Positions 1 through 8,967 of a stretch of DNA of 64,000 nucleotides are shown here, in pieces (the first letter of the stretch is position 1; the number at the start of each line of letters is the position of its first letter). A program made the position numbers and the translations under genes. The stretch is taken from contig JANXAS010000018.1 of assembly GCA_025062195.1 (NCBI GenBank), forward strand, positions 1 through 64,000, in the 5' to 3' direction. The notes beneath the pieces are model-generated. The model did not search any database, was not told the origin of the DNA, and saw nothing but the letters and a program-made list of their open reading frames with translations. The DNA comes from Armatimonadota bacterium (GTDB lineage Bacteria > Armatimonadota > Fervidibacteria > Fervidibacterales > Thermosaccharophagaceae).

Positions 1-185
1 AAAAAAGCGCATACCACCAACATTTTAAGTAAAGAGCGAAACTGCTTATCCGACAGGAGTTAAACCACAATTTACACAGGCTTATTAAACGGCGTGGACG
101 GCAGCGCGCTTGAATTTTTCAGGTGTCCCTTCATTCGCTTCCTATCATTGCCTGCGGCTTGCTCACAATCCACTTTCGCGTTGCC

Positions 186-1541
186 TCATTTCGGCATGAT
201 GATGTATCGTATGACGAACAGAAGCGAGAAAAGATGGACAAGCCAGTGCACTTCCTTAAATCTCCCAGTTACCAGCTTTAACAGTGAGCATGCTATGAAC
301 GAAAATGCGATTCCCTCGGTTATGCTGAATGTGACTGGCATGATGATGAGCGCAAAGAAAGCCGGCAGTGCCTCTGTTATGTCATCCCACCTGATAAACC
401 TTACGCTGCTCATCATCAAAAAGCCAACGATGACTAACGGCGGTGCAATTATTGGGTGAAGAGTTGCACCACCAACTTTGACCTCGGCGCTGAACATCTC
501 CATGATGGGGCTGAAGAACAGCGAGAGCAAAAGCAGCAACCCGGTTACAACGCTCGCAAGACCAGTCCTTGCACCAACTGTTACACCTGAAGCGCTCTCA
601 ATGTAGCTTGTAACAGTGCTTGTTCCAAGGAGCGCTCCGGCAACTGTTCCAAGGGCATCGCTCAAAAGCGCTTGTCTTGCCCTCGGCAATTTGCCATCCT
701 TCAACAATCCAGCTTGGACGGTAACACCTATGAGAGTCCCAACGGTATCAAACACATCAAGGAAGAAAAGCACAAAGACAATGACGATGAGGTCAAGGAC
801 TCTTTCCCAAGGCAGTTCGTAAAAGCTCAGCTTGAGAAATGTCGGTGCAATTGAAGGCGGCAGCGAGACAACGCCCTTAAATTCCGCTATGCCAGCAAGC
901 CAGCCAGCAACTGCACTCACTATTATCCCAAGCAATATTGCGCCGCGCACATTTAGAGCCATCAGGAACATCGTGACAACTATGCCCAGGATTGAAACAA
1001 GAGTAGGTTTCGCACGGAGGTTCCCCAACCCAACAAGTGTTGCTGGGTTGTCAACGACTATTCCAGCCCACTGCAGCCCGAGCATAGCTATGAGCAATCC
1101 AATGCCGACCGCAATGCCGTGTTTCAACGGCTCCGGTATCGCGTCAACAATCGCCTCTCTAAACCCAACACGAGAAAGCAACACAAACAGCGAACCGGAA
1201 ATGAAAACGCATGCAAGCGCTGCACGCCATGAAAGCCCAAAGCCGCCAACTGAAATAGCACCACAAATTGTGAATGCGAAAAGAGCGTTGTGACCCATCC
1301 CTGGTGCAAGCGCTATAGGATAGTTTGCAAGGAATGCCATGCAAAGCGTTGCTATGGCACTTGAAAGGCAAGTTGCCACCATGACCGCGCCTTTATCCAT
1401 GCCAGCTGCTGATAGTATGACCGGATTGACGAAGATGATGTAGCACATTGTCAGGAAAGTTGTGATCCCGCCAAGCACTTCTCGCCTGACATCCGTGCCA
1501 TGTTCGCTTAACTTGAACAGCCTCTCCGCAAGCCTCATCAT
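186..1541 (-). CDS. NCS2-family purine permease (AzgA/GhxP-like)
   Basis: Predicted inner-membrane proton symporter for adenine, guanine or hypoxanthine. The 451-residue product is almost entirely hydrophobic, with about 12-14 membrane segments, the usual length for the family. Recognisable signatures are GMGHNALFAFT near residue 80 (family form GMGxNAxFAYT), DVFDTVGTLIGV near residue 265 and ESASGVTVGARTGL near residue 315, which match the substrate and ion-binding helices of the AzgA branch. The start is the first of two tandem ATGs, with AGGAGGGT about 11 bases upstream. It is divergent from ffh and shares a roughly 190-bp upstream region with it. I saw no purine riboswitch core there. Exact purine specificity cannot be read from the sequence. 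Confidence 0.88.
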   Translation of the reverse strand: MMRLAERLFKLSEHGTDVRREVLGGITTFLTMCYIIFVNPVILSAAGMDKGAVMVATCLSSAIATLCMAFLANYPIALAPGMGHNALFAFTICGAISVGGFGLSWRAALACVFISGSLFVLLSRVGFREAIVDAIPEPLKHGIAVGIGLLIAMLGLQWAGIVVDNPATLVGLGNLRAKPTLVSILGIVVTMFLMALNVRGAILLGIIVSAVAGWLAGIAEFKGVVSLPPSIAPTFLKLSFYELPWERVLDLIVIVFVLFFLDVFDTVGTLIGVTVQAGLLKDGKLPRARQALLSDALGTVAGALLGTSTVTSYIESASGVTVGARTGLASVVTGLLLLLSLFFSPIMEMFSAEVKVGGATLHPIIAPPLVIVGFLMMSSVRFIRWDDITEALPAFFALIIMPVTFSITEGIAFSFIACSLLKLVTGRFKEVHWLVHLFSLLFVIRYIIMPK

Positions 1542-1665
1542 TGCTGCTATACCCTCCTATCGCTTCAGCTCATAACTGCGCTTAGCCCGATTGCAGTATA
1601 GCATTCTGGACTTGGTGAGCTAACCTTGAATTTGCTATATTGCGCAATCGCATCATACTGCTGCT

Positions 1666-1695
1666 TTGCATCAAATGCCAATTTTGCGATAGTAT
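1666..1695 (+). promoter_or_regulatory. Candidate sigma-70-type promoter for ffh
   Basis: TTGCAT (1666-1671), an 18-base spacer and TAGTAT (1690-1695) lie about 85 bases before the ffh start, in the divergent gap with the purine permease. The match is moderate and there is no independent support. Confidence 0.3.
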
Positions 1696-1779
1696 CTTGG
1701 AGAGCGCTTCACAATCAATTGCCAATTAAAATTTTTGGCGCTGCTGAAAGAGCAAACGGCTGCAAGTGGTGATTTAGAT

Positions 1780-3132
1780 ATGACAATGCTTAAAGGCTTG
1801 ACTGATAAGCTTCAAGGCATCTTCTGGAAACTGCGCGGCAAAGCTCGCCTGACGGAAGAGGATGTTGACAGGGCGTTGCGCGAAATAAGGTTGAGCTTGC
1901 TTGAAGCCGATGTTAACCTTCGTGTTGCAAAGGATTTTCTTGAGCGAGTTAGGGAAAGGGCTATTGGCGAGGAAGTGCTAAAGTCATTCACGCCGGCACA
2001 GCAGGTCATCAAGATTGTCTACGAGGAACTCGTCAAGTTGCTTGGTGGTCAACACGAGCCTTTGAAGTTTTCACATACTCCGCCAACTATCATTATGCTG
2101 ATGGGCTTACAGGGGACTGGGAAGACCACCACAGCAGGCAAGGTCGGCCTTTGGCTTAAGAGGCGTGGGCATCGCGTATTGCTTTTGGCATGCGATGTTC
2201 GCCGCCCAGCTGCTGTTGAACAGCTTGTTCAGGTTGGAAGGCAAGCGGAGTTAGATGTGTTTGAGATGGGCATTCGCGAAAAGCCCGAGCGGATAGCTGA
2301 GCATGGGATCAAGCACGCCAAGGATAAAGGCTATGGTGTTGTAATTGCTGACACAGGTGGCAGATTGCATACCGATGAAGAGATGATGCAGGAGTTGAGG
2401 CGCGTTAAAGAGGCGCTGAATCCAAATGAGGCACTGCTCGTCGTTGATGCGATGATGGGACAAGATGCCGTCAATGCAGCCCGCCAGTTTGACAGCGAAG
2501 TCGGGGTTACAGGTTTCATATTGAGCAAGGTTGACAGCGATGCGAGGGGCGGCGCTGTGCTTTCAATTCGTGCAGTGACTGGGAAGCCAGTGAAGTTCAT
2601 CGGCACAGGCGAAAGATTGACGGACTTAGATGTCTTCCATCCTGACAGGATGGCGGAACGGATCTTGGGGATGGGTGACATTAGGACGCTGCTTGAAAGG
2701 GCTGAAGAGGCACTCTCACAGGAAGAGGCAAGAAAGCTTGCTCAGATGGAAAAGAGGATGCGCGAGGGCAAGTTCAACTTACAGGATATGCTTGAACAAC
2801 TTCAAAGGTTGAAGGCAACCGGTCCGTTTGATCAACTGCTAAAGCTGCTTCCCGGATTTAGCGGGCTGCGCCAACTGCCTTTTGCGATTGATGAGCGCCG
2901 CTTGAAGCAATTTGAGGCAATCATACTTTCAATGACGCCCGAGGAAAGGCTTAACCCTGACATAATTGATGGGAGCAGAAAAAGGCGAATAGCCAGAGGC
3001 AGTGGAACAACCGTGCAGGAAGTAAACATGCTCTTGAAGCAATTCAAGATGATGCGCGAGATGCTTAAGCGCCTTTCAAAAGCGAAGTTAAGCGACGAGG
3101 ATTTACTACGCATGCTCGGCGTGGGCAGGTAA
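1780..3132 (+). CDS. ffh: Signal recognition particle GTPase Ffh (SRP54)
   Basis: Binds signal sequences emerging from the ribosome together with 4.5S RNA and docks with FtsY to deliver membrane proteins. About 450 residues, the family length. The helical N domain opens with LTDKLQ. The G domain carries the P-loop GLQGTGKTTTAGK near residue 108, DVRRPAAVEQL (G2), DTGGR (G3) and SKVDSDARGG (G4). The methionine-rich M domain ends with the usual GSGTTVQEVNMLLKQF. A longer reading frame starts at a TTG at 1735, but the ATG at 1780 has GGTGAT about 8 bases upstream and matches where family members begin. It heads the cluster ffh-rpsP-khpA-rimM. Confidence 0.97.
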   Translation: MTMLKGLTDKLQGIFWKLRGKARLTEEDVDRALREIRLSLLEADVNLRVAKDFLERVRERAIGEEVLKSFTPAQQVIKIVYEELVKLLGGQHEPLKFSHTPPTIIMLMGLQGTGKTTTAGKVGLWLKRRGHRVLLLACDVRRPAAVEQLVQVGRQAELDVFEMGIREKPERIAEHGIKHAKDKGYGVVIADTGGRLHTDEEMMQELRRVKEALNPNEALLVVDAMMGQDAVNAARQFDSEVGVTGFILSKVDSDARGGAVLSIRAVTGKPVKFIGTGERLTDLDVFHPDRMAERILGMGDIRTLLERAEEALSQEEARKLAQMEKRMREGKFNLQDMLEQLQRLKATGPFDQLLKLLPGFSGLRQLPFAIDERRLKQFEAIILSMTPEERLNPDIIDGSRKRRIARGSGTTVQEVNMLLKQFKMMREMLKRLSKAKLSDEDLLRMLGVGR

Positions 3133-3258
3133 AACGCCAGCTTAATTAGATAGCAGCAGGCACACATTAATTGAGCCCGAAAAAATTGGGCGGGCAAAAG
3201 CCCACCTTCGTTCTTGCATCTGATGCTTGCACTACCTAAAACGGGAGGTGATGTCGGG

Positions 3259-3585
3259 TTGCCTGTCCGAATAAGGTTGATGAGAGTTGGAGCGAGGAAC
3301 AACCCTCGCTTCAGATTGGTTGTTGCGGACTCAAAAATGCCGCGAAACGGCAGGTTCATTGAAATAGTCGGATACTACAATCCGACAGCAGACCCTGCGG
3401 AAGTGCAGATTAAATCCGAGAGGGTAATTCATTGGCTTGAACTCGGTGCACAGCCTACGGAGACAGTTCTTTCACTGCTCAAGCAAAAAGGTATATGGCA
3501 AGAGTTTGAAAAAAGGCATGCTGAGAGACTAAGGAAGCGCAAGGAAAAAGAGAAAGCGAGAAGGAAAGCCAAGAAGACAAAGTAG
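3259..3585 (+). CDS. rpsP: 30S ribosomal protein S16
   Basis: Small-subunit protein that helps assemble the 5' and central domains of 16S rRNA. The product is 108 residues. It begins PVRIRLMRVGARNNPRFR and continues with VVADSKMPRNGRFIEIVGYY, the S16 core, then ends in a long lysine/arginine-rich tail (RKRKEKEKARRKAKK). The start is placed at a TTG at 3259 because a strong GGGAGGTGAT lies 6-7 bases upstream and S16 proteins begin at exactly this residue. The upstream in-frame ATG at 3214 would add 15 residues foreign to the family. It follows ffh, the usual bacterial neighbour. Confidence 0.95.
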   Translation: MPVRIRLMRVGARNNPRFRLVVADSKMPRNGRFIEIVGYYNPTADPAEVQIKSERVIHWLELGAQPTETVLSLLKQKGIWQEFEKRHAERLRKRKEKEKARRKAKKTK

Positions 3586-3764
3586 CACTGTTAGCATGGG
3601 ACGAGATATATCAACTCCTGCCTGCAAATTGGGGTAGGTTAAGCGTGCCCCGACCGTCGCTTTAGCGATAGCGATTCAGGTCAAGCGGGAATGAGTTGAC
3701 CAAACTCCCTAAGATAGTGTGCACAGCACATAGAAACCCAAATACCAGTTGGAGGGGTTGGCGG

Positions 3765-4022
3765 ATGATGGAGCTTGTGGAATACATCGTTAGGCAGCTT
3801 GTTGATCAACCTGATAAAGTCCAAGTGAGACAGTTGGAGGGTGAAAGGACAGTCGTAATTGAGATCAAGGTTGCCGACGAAGACCTCGGCAAGGTTATAG
3901 GGCGTAAAGGGCGAATAGCGCAGGCGATAAGGACTCTCGTGCGAGCCGCAGCAACAAAGCGAGGCAAGAAGGTGACGGTGGAAATACTACCGCCAAGCCG
4001 ATCGGGTGGGCATACCTCTTAA
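3765..4022 (+). CDS. khpA: KH-domain RNA-binding protein KhpA
   Basis: Small single-KH-domain protein of the KhpA/YlqC family, which binds RNA and in Gram-positives pairs with KhpB/Jag. About 85 residues. [13 protein letters not shown] is the family N-terminus, and [18 protein letters not shown] contains the GxxG loop (GRKG) that contacts RNA. The start is one of two tandem ATGs at 3765 and 3768, with GGAGG at 3751. The frame opens further upstream, but those residues do not fit the family. Its position between rpsP and rimM is the conserved one. Confidence 0.92.
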   Translation: MMELVEYIVRQLVDQPDKVQVRQLEGERTVVIEIKVADEDLGKVIGRKGRIAQAIRTLVRAAATKRGKKVTVEILPPSRSGGHTS

Positions 4023-4850
4023 ACGAATGAGACATGTGCATTTGGCAAATTTTGTAGGGAGACAGATAATAGCCTGCCCACCAAAACTATTTCGGGGTAA
4101 GAGTTGGGCAGTTGAAGTGTAGCGTATGGAATCCGACATAATGTGGTGGATAATCAGTTTCACTTTTTGTGCCACCAAGTCAAGATTGATTCGGCGAAAA
4201 TTTTGACCGTCGTCTAAAGACGGCGCTAAGAGATTTTCGTCAGCTACTATGGGCTAAAGCCCATGGCATGGTTTTGAAAAAGCGTTCATCAAAAACATTT
4301 GAGGTAAAGGGCAAACGAAAAATTGGGGTGCTCTTTACCACGAACTTTGTTGGCTAAGTTCGTAGTTAGCCACGAAGCGATAGCGTAGTGGCGTCAAATT
4401 TGTTACTTGACTTTTGTTCTTCATCCTATTCTTGACGGCACTCCGCTTCGCTTCGTGCCTTACTACGAACCAGTTGGATGGCGAGGCTACTGCCAAGCCG
4501 AAAATTTTTCAGCAAAGAAAAAAATCGTAGGGCAGGGCTACTGTCCTGCCAAAAGTTAAAGCGAAAAAAATCGGCAATCAAGTAGGCTTGCCCTACGAGG
4601 ACAAACAGAAGCCTCACCATCTCAAGATTGGGGGTGAATCTTCCTGTGAGCCCAAAAGTTTGTGTTCGGCAGGGGCATCGCGCTTGCGAGTTTCCGAATG
4701 GATTCAGCGCTCGTCTGTTTCATCATCTGCCCCTCATTGCAAAACTTTGTTGTCGGACATCCTTCAAACCATGCTACGGGCTTCAGGCTGCAGTCGCTGA
4801 TTAGCTTTTGAGCGAAGAGCAAACTCGTTAAGGGGGATGCAGGTCTCCAA
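4023..4850. repeat. Gap filled with copies of a composite palindromic repeat
   Basis: No credible gene lies between khpA and the rimM frame. A minus-orientation copy of an ~85-base module spans about 4194-4285 (GGGCTAAAGCCC palindrome and GTCGTCTAAAGACGGC). A second module at 4359-4419 (TTCGTAGTTAGCCACGAAGC onward) is nearly the reverse complement of 59101-59154. A third at about 4461-4508 (GCGAGGCTACTGCCAAGCC) matches the reverse complement of about 58976-59010. A plus-orientation copy of the first module lies at about 4762-4826. These look like non-coding MITE or REP-type elements and their decayed relatives. Which enzyme mobilises them, if any, is not visible. Confidence 0.75.
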
Positions 4851-4958
4851 ATGGGCAAGCGAAAAGCACACGCACGGCTGCCAGCAACGCATGCAATTAA
4901 TGACTGCGGCAAAAGGCGCATTCCAATACTCCGTGACCCTTTGAAGGAATGGACGAAG

Positions 4959-5453
4959 GTGATAGGTGAGATTGTTTCAACGCACGGTCTTGATGGCAGC
5001 GTGAAACTCATTCCATTGACGGAATTGATGGGCAGGTTCAAAGTTGGCAACCAAGTCTGCTTAGTCAGTCCAACTGAGAGGCGCTTCCTTGCGACAATAG
5101 AGCGCTCCGAAATTAAAGGCAATAGGGTTACACTCAAGTTTGAGGGCATCAATTCCGCCGACATAGCTGAGAGGCTAATCGGGTGGCAAGTGACAGTTCA
5201 CCCAGACGAACCACCGCCACTTGAGAGAGATGAATTTTTGATTTCGGATTTGCTCGGCATGACGATCATTACAACCGATGGAAGGACAGTGGGCGAAGTG
5301 ATTGACATCATGCATTCACCAGCTCACGACTTGTTTGTGACCGAACGAGGGTTGATACCTATAACGAAACAGTTCGTCAGGGAGATTGATTTTGAGGGCA
5401 AGCACATCGTCGTTGATATCCCAGAGGGGTTAATTGATTGGGGTGAGAAATAA
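4959..5453 (+). CDS. rimM: 16S rRNA processing protein RimM
   Basis: Ribosome maturation factor that binds S19 and helps mature the 30S head. It has an N-terminal beta-barrel (IGEIVSTHGLDGSVKLIPLT, then LKFEGINSADIAERLIG) and a C-terminal PRC-type barrel (LGMTIITTDGRTVGEVIDI and ending in IPEGLIDW). The frame is open from an ATG at 4851, which would give 200 residues. I prefer the GTG at 4959 (164 residues): AAGGA sits about 10 bases upstream, family members begin at this motif, and the extra 36 residues are basic, unlike RimM, and adjoin a repeat. The stop overlaps the start of the next frame (TAATG). trmD and rplS, which normally follow, are absent here. Confidence 0.92.
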   Translation: MIGEIVSTHGLDGSVKLIPLTELMGRFKVGNQVCLVSPTERRFLATIERSEIKGNRVTLKFEGINSADIAERLIGWQVTVHPDEPPPLERDEFLISDLLGMTIITTDGRTVGEVIDIMHSPAHDLFVTERGLIPITKQFVREIDFEGKHIVVDIPEGLIDWGEK

Positions 5454-6247
5454 TGGGCGATGTAGAGTGCTCTGTGCACAGGCACTTGATATTGAGCAAA
5501 GGCTTGCGCACCCGCCCGATGATAATCGCTCATAGAGGCTATAGCGGAATATATCCAGAGAATACACTCATCGCATTGCGTGAGGCAATCAAGCTAAATG
5601 TTGATGGGATTGAAGTTGATGCCCGTATCACAAAGGATGGCTGTGTCATTTTGATGCATGATGAGACCGTTGATAGGACAACAAATGGAAGCGGCAAAGT
5701 GGAAGAGTTGACGCTTGAGCAAATAAAGGCTCTTGATGCTGGCTCATGGAAAGGGGAAGAATTTAAGGGTGAGAGCATCCCGACACTCTCTGAGGCGTTG
5801 AGCTGTCTGCCGGATGATATGGTTATGTATGTTGAAGTGAAGCCAAGTAACGCAGCAAGAGAGGTCATTAGCGCAATTGAGGAAGGCGGGGCGTTTGATA
5901 GGGTTGTAATCTGCAGTTTCCATCCCTCTGTGCTCAAGATGGTGAGCGAGCTTCGTCCACACTTGCCAAAGGTTTTGATTGTCGGGGAATGCCAGAGTAT
6001 GAATGAATTCAAGCGGCTGATTAATGTGGCTCTTGAATGTGGAGCTAACGGTCTGAGCATACATTATGGAAGCATAACGGCTGAGTTTGTGAAGCATGCT
6101 CACCAAAGAGCTATAGGCATCGTGGCGTGGACGGTGAATGATCTTAGGACACTCTCGGCAATGCTTAATGTCGGTGTTGATGCGATCGCAACTGACTATC
6201 CAGATATAGTGATCAAAGCCCTTGGGTGCGATAGTGTCACAGATTGA
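5453..6247 (+). CDS. Glycerophosphodiester phosphodiesterase (GDPD)
   Basis: Hydrolyses glycerophosphodiesters to glycerol-3-phosphate and an alcohol. It is a TIM barrel of the UgpQ/GlpQ superfamily. IIAHRGYSGIYPENTL carries the catalytic His-Arg and metal-binding Glu. EVDARITKDGCVILMHDETVDRTTNGSG holds the Glu/Asp metal ligands, catalytic His and GDPD insertion. YVEVKP and WTVND near the C-terminus are also typical. There is no signal peptide, so it is probably cytoplasmic. Translation may start at the ATG overlapping the rimM stop (264 residues) or at an internal ATG at 5519 that directly precedes the conserved IIAHRG. It is probably co-translated with rimM. Confidence 0.9.
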   Translation: MGDVECSVHRHLILSKGLRTRPMIIAHRGYSGIYPENTLIALREAIKLNVDGIEVDARITKDGCVILMHDETVDRTTNGSGKVEELTLEQIKALDAGSWKGEEFKGESIPTLSEALSCLPDDMVMYVEVKPSNAAREVISAIEEGGAFDRVVICSFHPSVLKMVSELRPHLPKVLIVGECQSMNEFKRLINVALECGANGLSIHYGSITAEFVKHAHQRAIGIVAWTVNDLRTLSAMLNVGVDAIATDYPDIVIKALGCDSVTD

Positions 6248-6317
6248 AAGGCACTGTCGGGTTTACGATCTCGCTTGCCTGCATCAAAATAGAAAGTGAC
6301 GATTTGAACGGTTCGGT

Positions 6318-6392
6318 GGGCGGTTAGTTCAGGGGGAGAACGCCGTCTTGACAGGACGGAGGTCGCAGGTTCGATTCCTGCACCGCCCACCA
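6318..6392 (+). tRNA. tRNA-Val(GAC)
   Basis: Acceptor arms GGGCGGT (6318-6324) and ACCGCCC (6382-6388) pair fully and the 3' CCA is encoded. The anticodon stem is CCGTC/GACGG around loop TTGACAG, giving anticodon GAC at 6350-6352. The T arm is GCAGG-TTCGATT-CCTGC. All arms are intact. Confidence 0.96.
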
Positions 6393-6919
6393 TTTTTGTT
6401 GTGTGCCGTAACAACTTCATTTTGCGAGAAGGATACCCTCTGGATGTTGGTTGCATAGAATGCAACCTGAAAAACAATTTGTGGAGAAATAATGTGTGTG
6501 GTTTATCAGCTACCTTAAAGGAGCGCCCGTCATATTGAATCGAACAGAAGTTACGCAGCTGAATGTAGGAGCGGCTATTAAGCTGCCTGCATCTTTCTTT
6601 TTCGGTTTTGCGGACTATCGTCCGCCCTTGCAAAGTAATGCTCGCTTTACAAGCTTGTCGAACTTAATTTGCCTAACTGTATTGAACGCTTATGTGAGTG
6701 AACCACCATAGGCTAAAACCAATAGATTCTTACAGACACACGGCTGGAGCATCCTTGCTGCTAAGCTTCATAAGAGGCGCAAGACCGTCCGCTTGTTACA
6801 AGCGGTAGCGTGCCCTCATGGCGCCGAGATGTTACAACTCATAGGAGGTGGGAGGGCACATTCCCCTGTCGCCTTAAGGTGACAGTTTTGTGTGCCCATT
6901 TTCTATGGAAGTGAGCAAG
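6393..6919 (+). promoter_or_regulatory. Long thrS leader with mutually exclusive hairpins
   Basis: About 530 non-coding bases before thrS. Structures seen: a perfect 8-bp hairpin at 6449-6467 (GGTTGCAT-AGA-ATGCAACC); a 7-bp hairpin at 6789-6805 (CCGCTTG-TTA-CAAGCGG); and two competing pairings of one segment. GAGGGCAC (6852-6859) can pair upstream with GTGCCCTC (6810-6817). Alternatively GGGCACA (6854-6860) can pair downstream with TGTGCCC (6891-6897), enclosing an 8-bp hairpin at 6866-6885 that is followed by TTTT. The arrangement resembles an attenuator or translation switch for thrS. The standard T-box core was not found, so the ligand is unknown. Small frames in the gap look spurious. Confidence 0.5.
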
Positions 6920-8860
6920 ATGCGAATACGGATTCAAATCAGCGATAGCGAGCAAATTGAGATTGAATGCGACGAAGGTGTCACATCATTGCAACTTCTA
7001 AACATGTGCGAGCAATGCACGCGTCTCAGGGACAAAGCACTTGTGGCACTCGCTAATGGTGAGCCTATAGACCTTAACCGTCCAATAACGGGTGATGTCA
7101 CGCTGCGCTTCATCGGATTTGATGACGAAGTCGGCAGGGATGTGTATCGCCATACGACAGCTCACATACTTGCACACGCTGTGAAACAAATTTTCCCAGA
7201 AGCAAAGCTCGGCATAGGGCCGCCAATTGAAAACGGCTTTTATTACGACTTTGATGTGCCAAAGCCATTTGAGCCACACCATATTGAGATGATTGAGCGA
7301 AAGATGCGGGAGTTGATTGAATCTGATACACCAATTGAGCGCATTGAAATGAGCAAGCATGAGGCGAGAGAACTATTTGAGCGGCTCGGCGAACGGTATA
7401 AGGTTGAGCTGATTGACGAGATGGACGAAGACATAGTTTCAGTTTACCGGCAGGGTGAGTTTGTTGACCTTTGCCGAGGTCCACACCTTCCGAGCACCGG
7501 TTGGGTGAAGGCGTTTAAGCTCCTTCACAGCGCCGGAGCATACTGGCGTGGCGATGAGCGCAACCCAATGTTGCAGCGCATTTATGGAACATCATTTCCG
7601 ACTCACGAGCAGCTTCAAGCTTACCTCAATCAGCTTGAGGAAGCACAAAAGCGAGATCATAGGCGCTTAGGAAGGGAGCTTGGGTTGTTCTCAGTTGAGG
7701 AGGATATCGGACCGGGTCTTGTGCTCTGGCACCCTAAAGGGGCGATCATTAGGCAACTGATTGAGGACATGCTGAGGGTTGAGCTGGTTGAGCGCGGCTA
7801 CCAATTTGTCTACACACCGCATATAGCTAAGGTTACTCTATGGCAAACAAGCGGACACTTGAGTTGGTATCGTGAGAACATGTTTGCTGGAATTGAGATT
7901 GAGGGGCAAGAGTATCTTGTGCGCCCGATGAACTGCCCATTTCACATACTCATCTACAAGTCAGCCACAAGGAGCTATAGGGACTTGCCGATGCGGCTTG
8001 CGGAGATGGGCACCGTCTACCGATATGAGCGCTCAGGAACACTTCACGGATTGATGCGCGTAAGGGGGCTTACTCAAGATGATGCACACATCTTTTGCAC
8101 GCCCGAGCAAGTTGGTGATGAGATTGAGGGCTTGATTGAGCTTGCATATCATCTTCTGGGGAGATTTGGGTTTGAGCAGTTTGAAGTCGTGCTTTCTGTG
8201 CGCGACCGGAGCCATCCTGAGAAGTATGCCGGCACACCAGAGGTCTGGGAGCTTGCCGAGAGAGAGCTTGAGAGGGTGCTAAACAAGCTCGGAATTGAGC
8301 ACAAGAGGATTGAAGGGGAGGCTAACTTTTATGGTCCAAAGATTGATGTCTACCTGTTTGATGCCATCGGGAGAAAATGGCAATGCTCAACCATACAACT
8401 TGACTTCAATCTGCCCGAAAGATTTGACCTGACATACATTGGTAGCGACGGAAGAGGGCATCGCCCGGTCATGATACACAGAGCTATACTTGGCTCAATG
8501 GAGCGCTTCATAGGAATACTAATTGAGCACTATGCGGGTGCATTCCCCGTCTGGCTTGCGCCAATTCAAGTTAGCGTTGTTCCTGTTGCGGATAGGCACA
8601 TTGAGTATGCAAGCTCAGTGGCAAGCGAACTTTCAAAGCACGGAATAAGGGTTGAAGTCATTTCGCGCAGCGATACGGTCTCGGCAAAGATACGGGAATG
8701 CGAGTTGCGCAAAGTGCCATATATACTCGTCTGCGGCGACAGGGAAGTTAGAAGCGGGAGTGTTTCAGTGCGCCAGAGAGGACGAAAGGACTTGGGTGAA
8801 ATAAGTGTCGCCGATTTTCTGAGAATGCTCATTGAGCAAATTGAGAGAAAAAACCTTTAA
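6920..8860 (+). CDS. thrS: Threonyl-tRNA synthetase
   Basis: Class II synthetase that charges tRNA-Thr. About 646 residues, full length. Domains in order: TGS (residues 1-60), the editing domain with HTTAHILAHAV (the HxxxH motif), the catalytic core and the anticodon-binding domain (PIQVSVVPVADRHIEYA onward). Zinc and substrate ligands are visible as Cys in MNCPFHILIYKS, His in TQDDAHIFC and His in MIHRAILGSMERFIG. The start is the ATG at 6920 with GGAAGTGA 5 bases upstream; an upstream in-frame GTG at 6890 falls inside the leader stem. It is the first gene of thrS-infC-rpmI-rplT-spoU-pheS, and the leader suggests feedback control. Confidence 0.97.
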   Translation: MRIRIQISDSEQIEIECDEGVTSLQLLNMCEQCTRLRDKALVALANGEPIDLNRPITGDVTLRFIGFDDEVGRDVYRHTTAHILAHAVKQIFPEAKLGIGPPIENGFYYDFDVPKPFEPHHIEMIERKMRELIESDTPIERIEMSKHEARELFERLGERYKVELIDEMDEDIVSVYRQGEFVDLCRGPHLPSTGWVKAFKLLHSAGAYWRGDERNPMLQRIYGTSFPTHEQLQAYLNQLEEAQKRDHRRLGRELGLFSVEEDIGPGLVLWHPKGAIIRQLIEDMLRVELVERGYQFVYTPHIAKVTLWQTSGHLSWYRENMFAGIEIEGQEYLVRPMNCPFHILIYKSATRSYRDLPMRLAEMGTVYRYERSGTLHGLMRVRGLTQDDAHIFCTPEQVGDEIEGLIELAYHLLGRFGFEQFEVVLSVRDRSHPEKYAGTPEVWELAERELERVLNKLGIEHKRIEGEANFYGPKIDVYLFDAIGRKWQCSTIQLDFNLPERFDLTYIGSDGRGHRPVMIHRAILGSMERFIGILIEHYAGAFPVWLAPIQVSVVPVADRHIEYASSVASELSKHGIRVEVISRSDTVSAKIRECELRKVPYILVCGDREVRSGSVSVRQRGRKDLGEISVADFLRMLIEQIERKNL

Positions 8861-8967
8861 CTACAGGGGCGCGCATCTGCAAGACAATAATTTGGTCTGG
8901 CGCAACTGATTTCTGAGCGCGTCAAAATTATGTGTGTAAATTTGCTCACCGATGGAGGTGAATAGTT

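Noticed and set aside
1542-1734. Purine riboswitch before the NCS2 permease
   Set aside because: No conserved core loops were recognised on the minus strand upstream of the permease.
4622-5164. 180-aa minus-strand ORF over the rimM start
   Set aside because: It is antisense to rimM and its first half is the complement of a repeat copy.
6496-6711. 71-aa plus-strand ORF in the thrS leader
   Set aside because: No ribosome site, no family-like composition, and it crosses structured leader sequence.
6393-6889. T-box riboswitch for thrS
   Set aside because: The segment GGAGGTGGGAGGGCAC faintly recalls the T-box, but the conserved GGTGGNACCGCG and a specifier loop could not be found.
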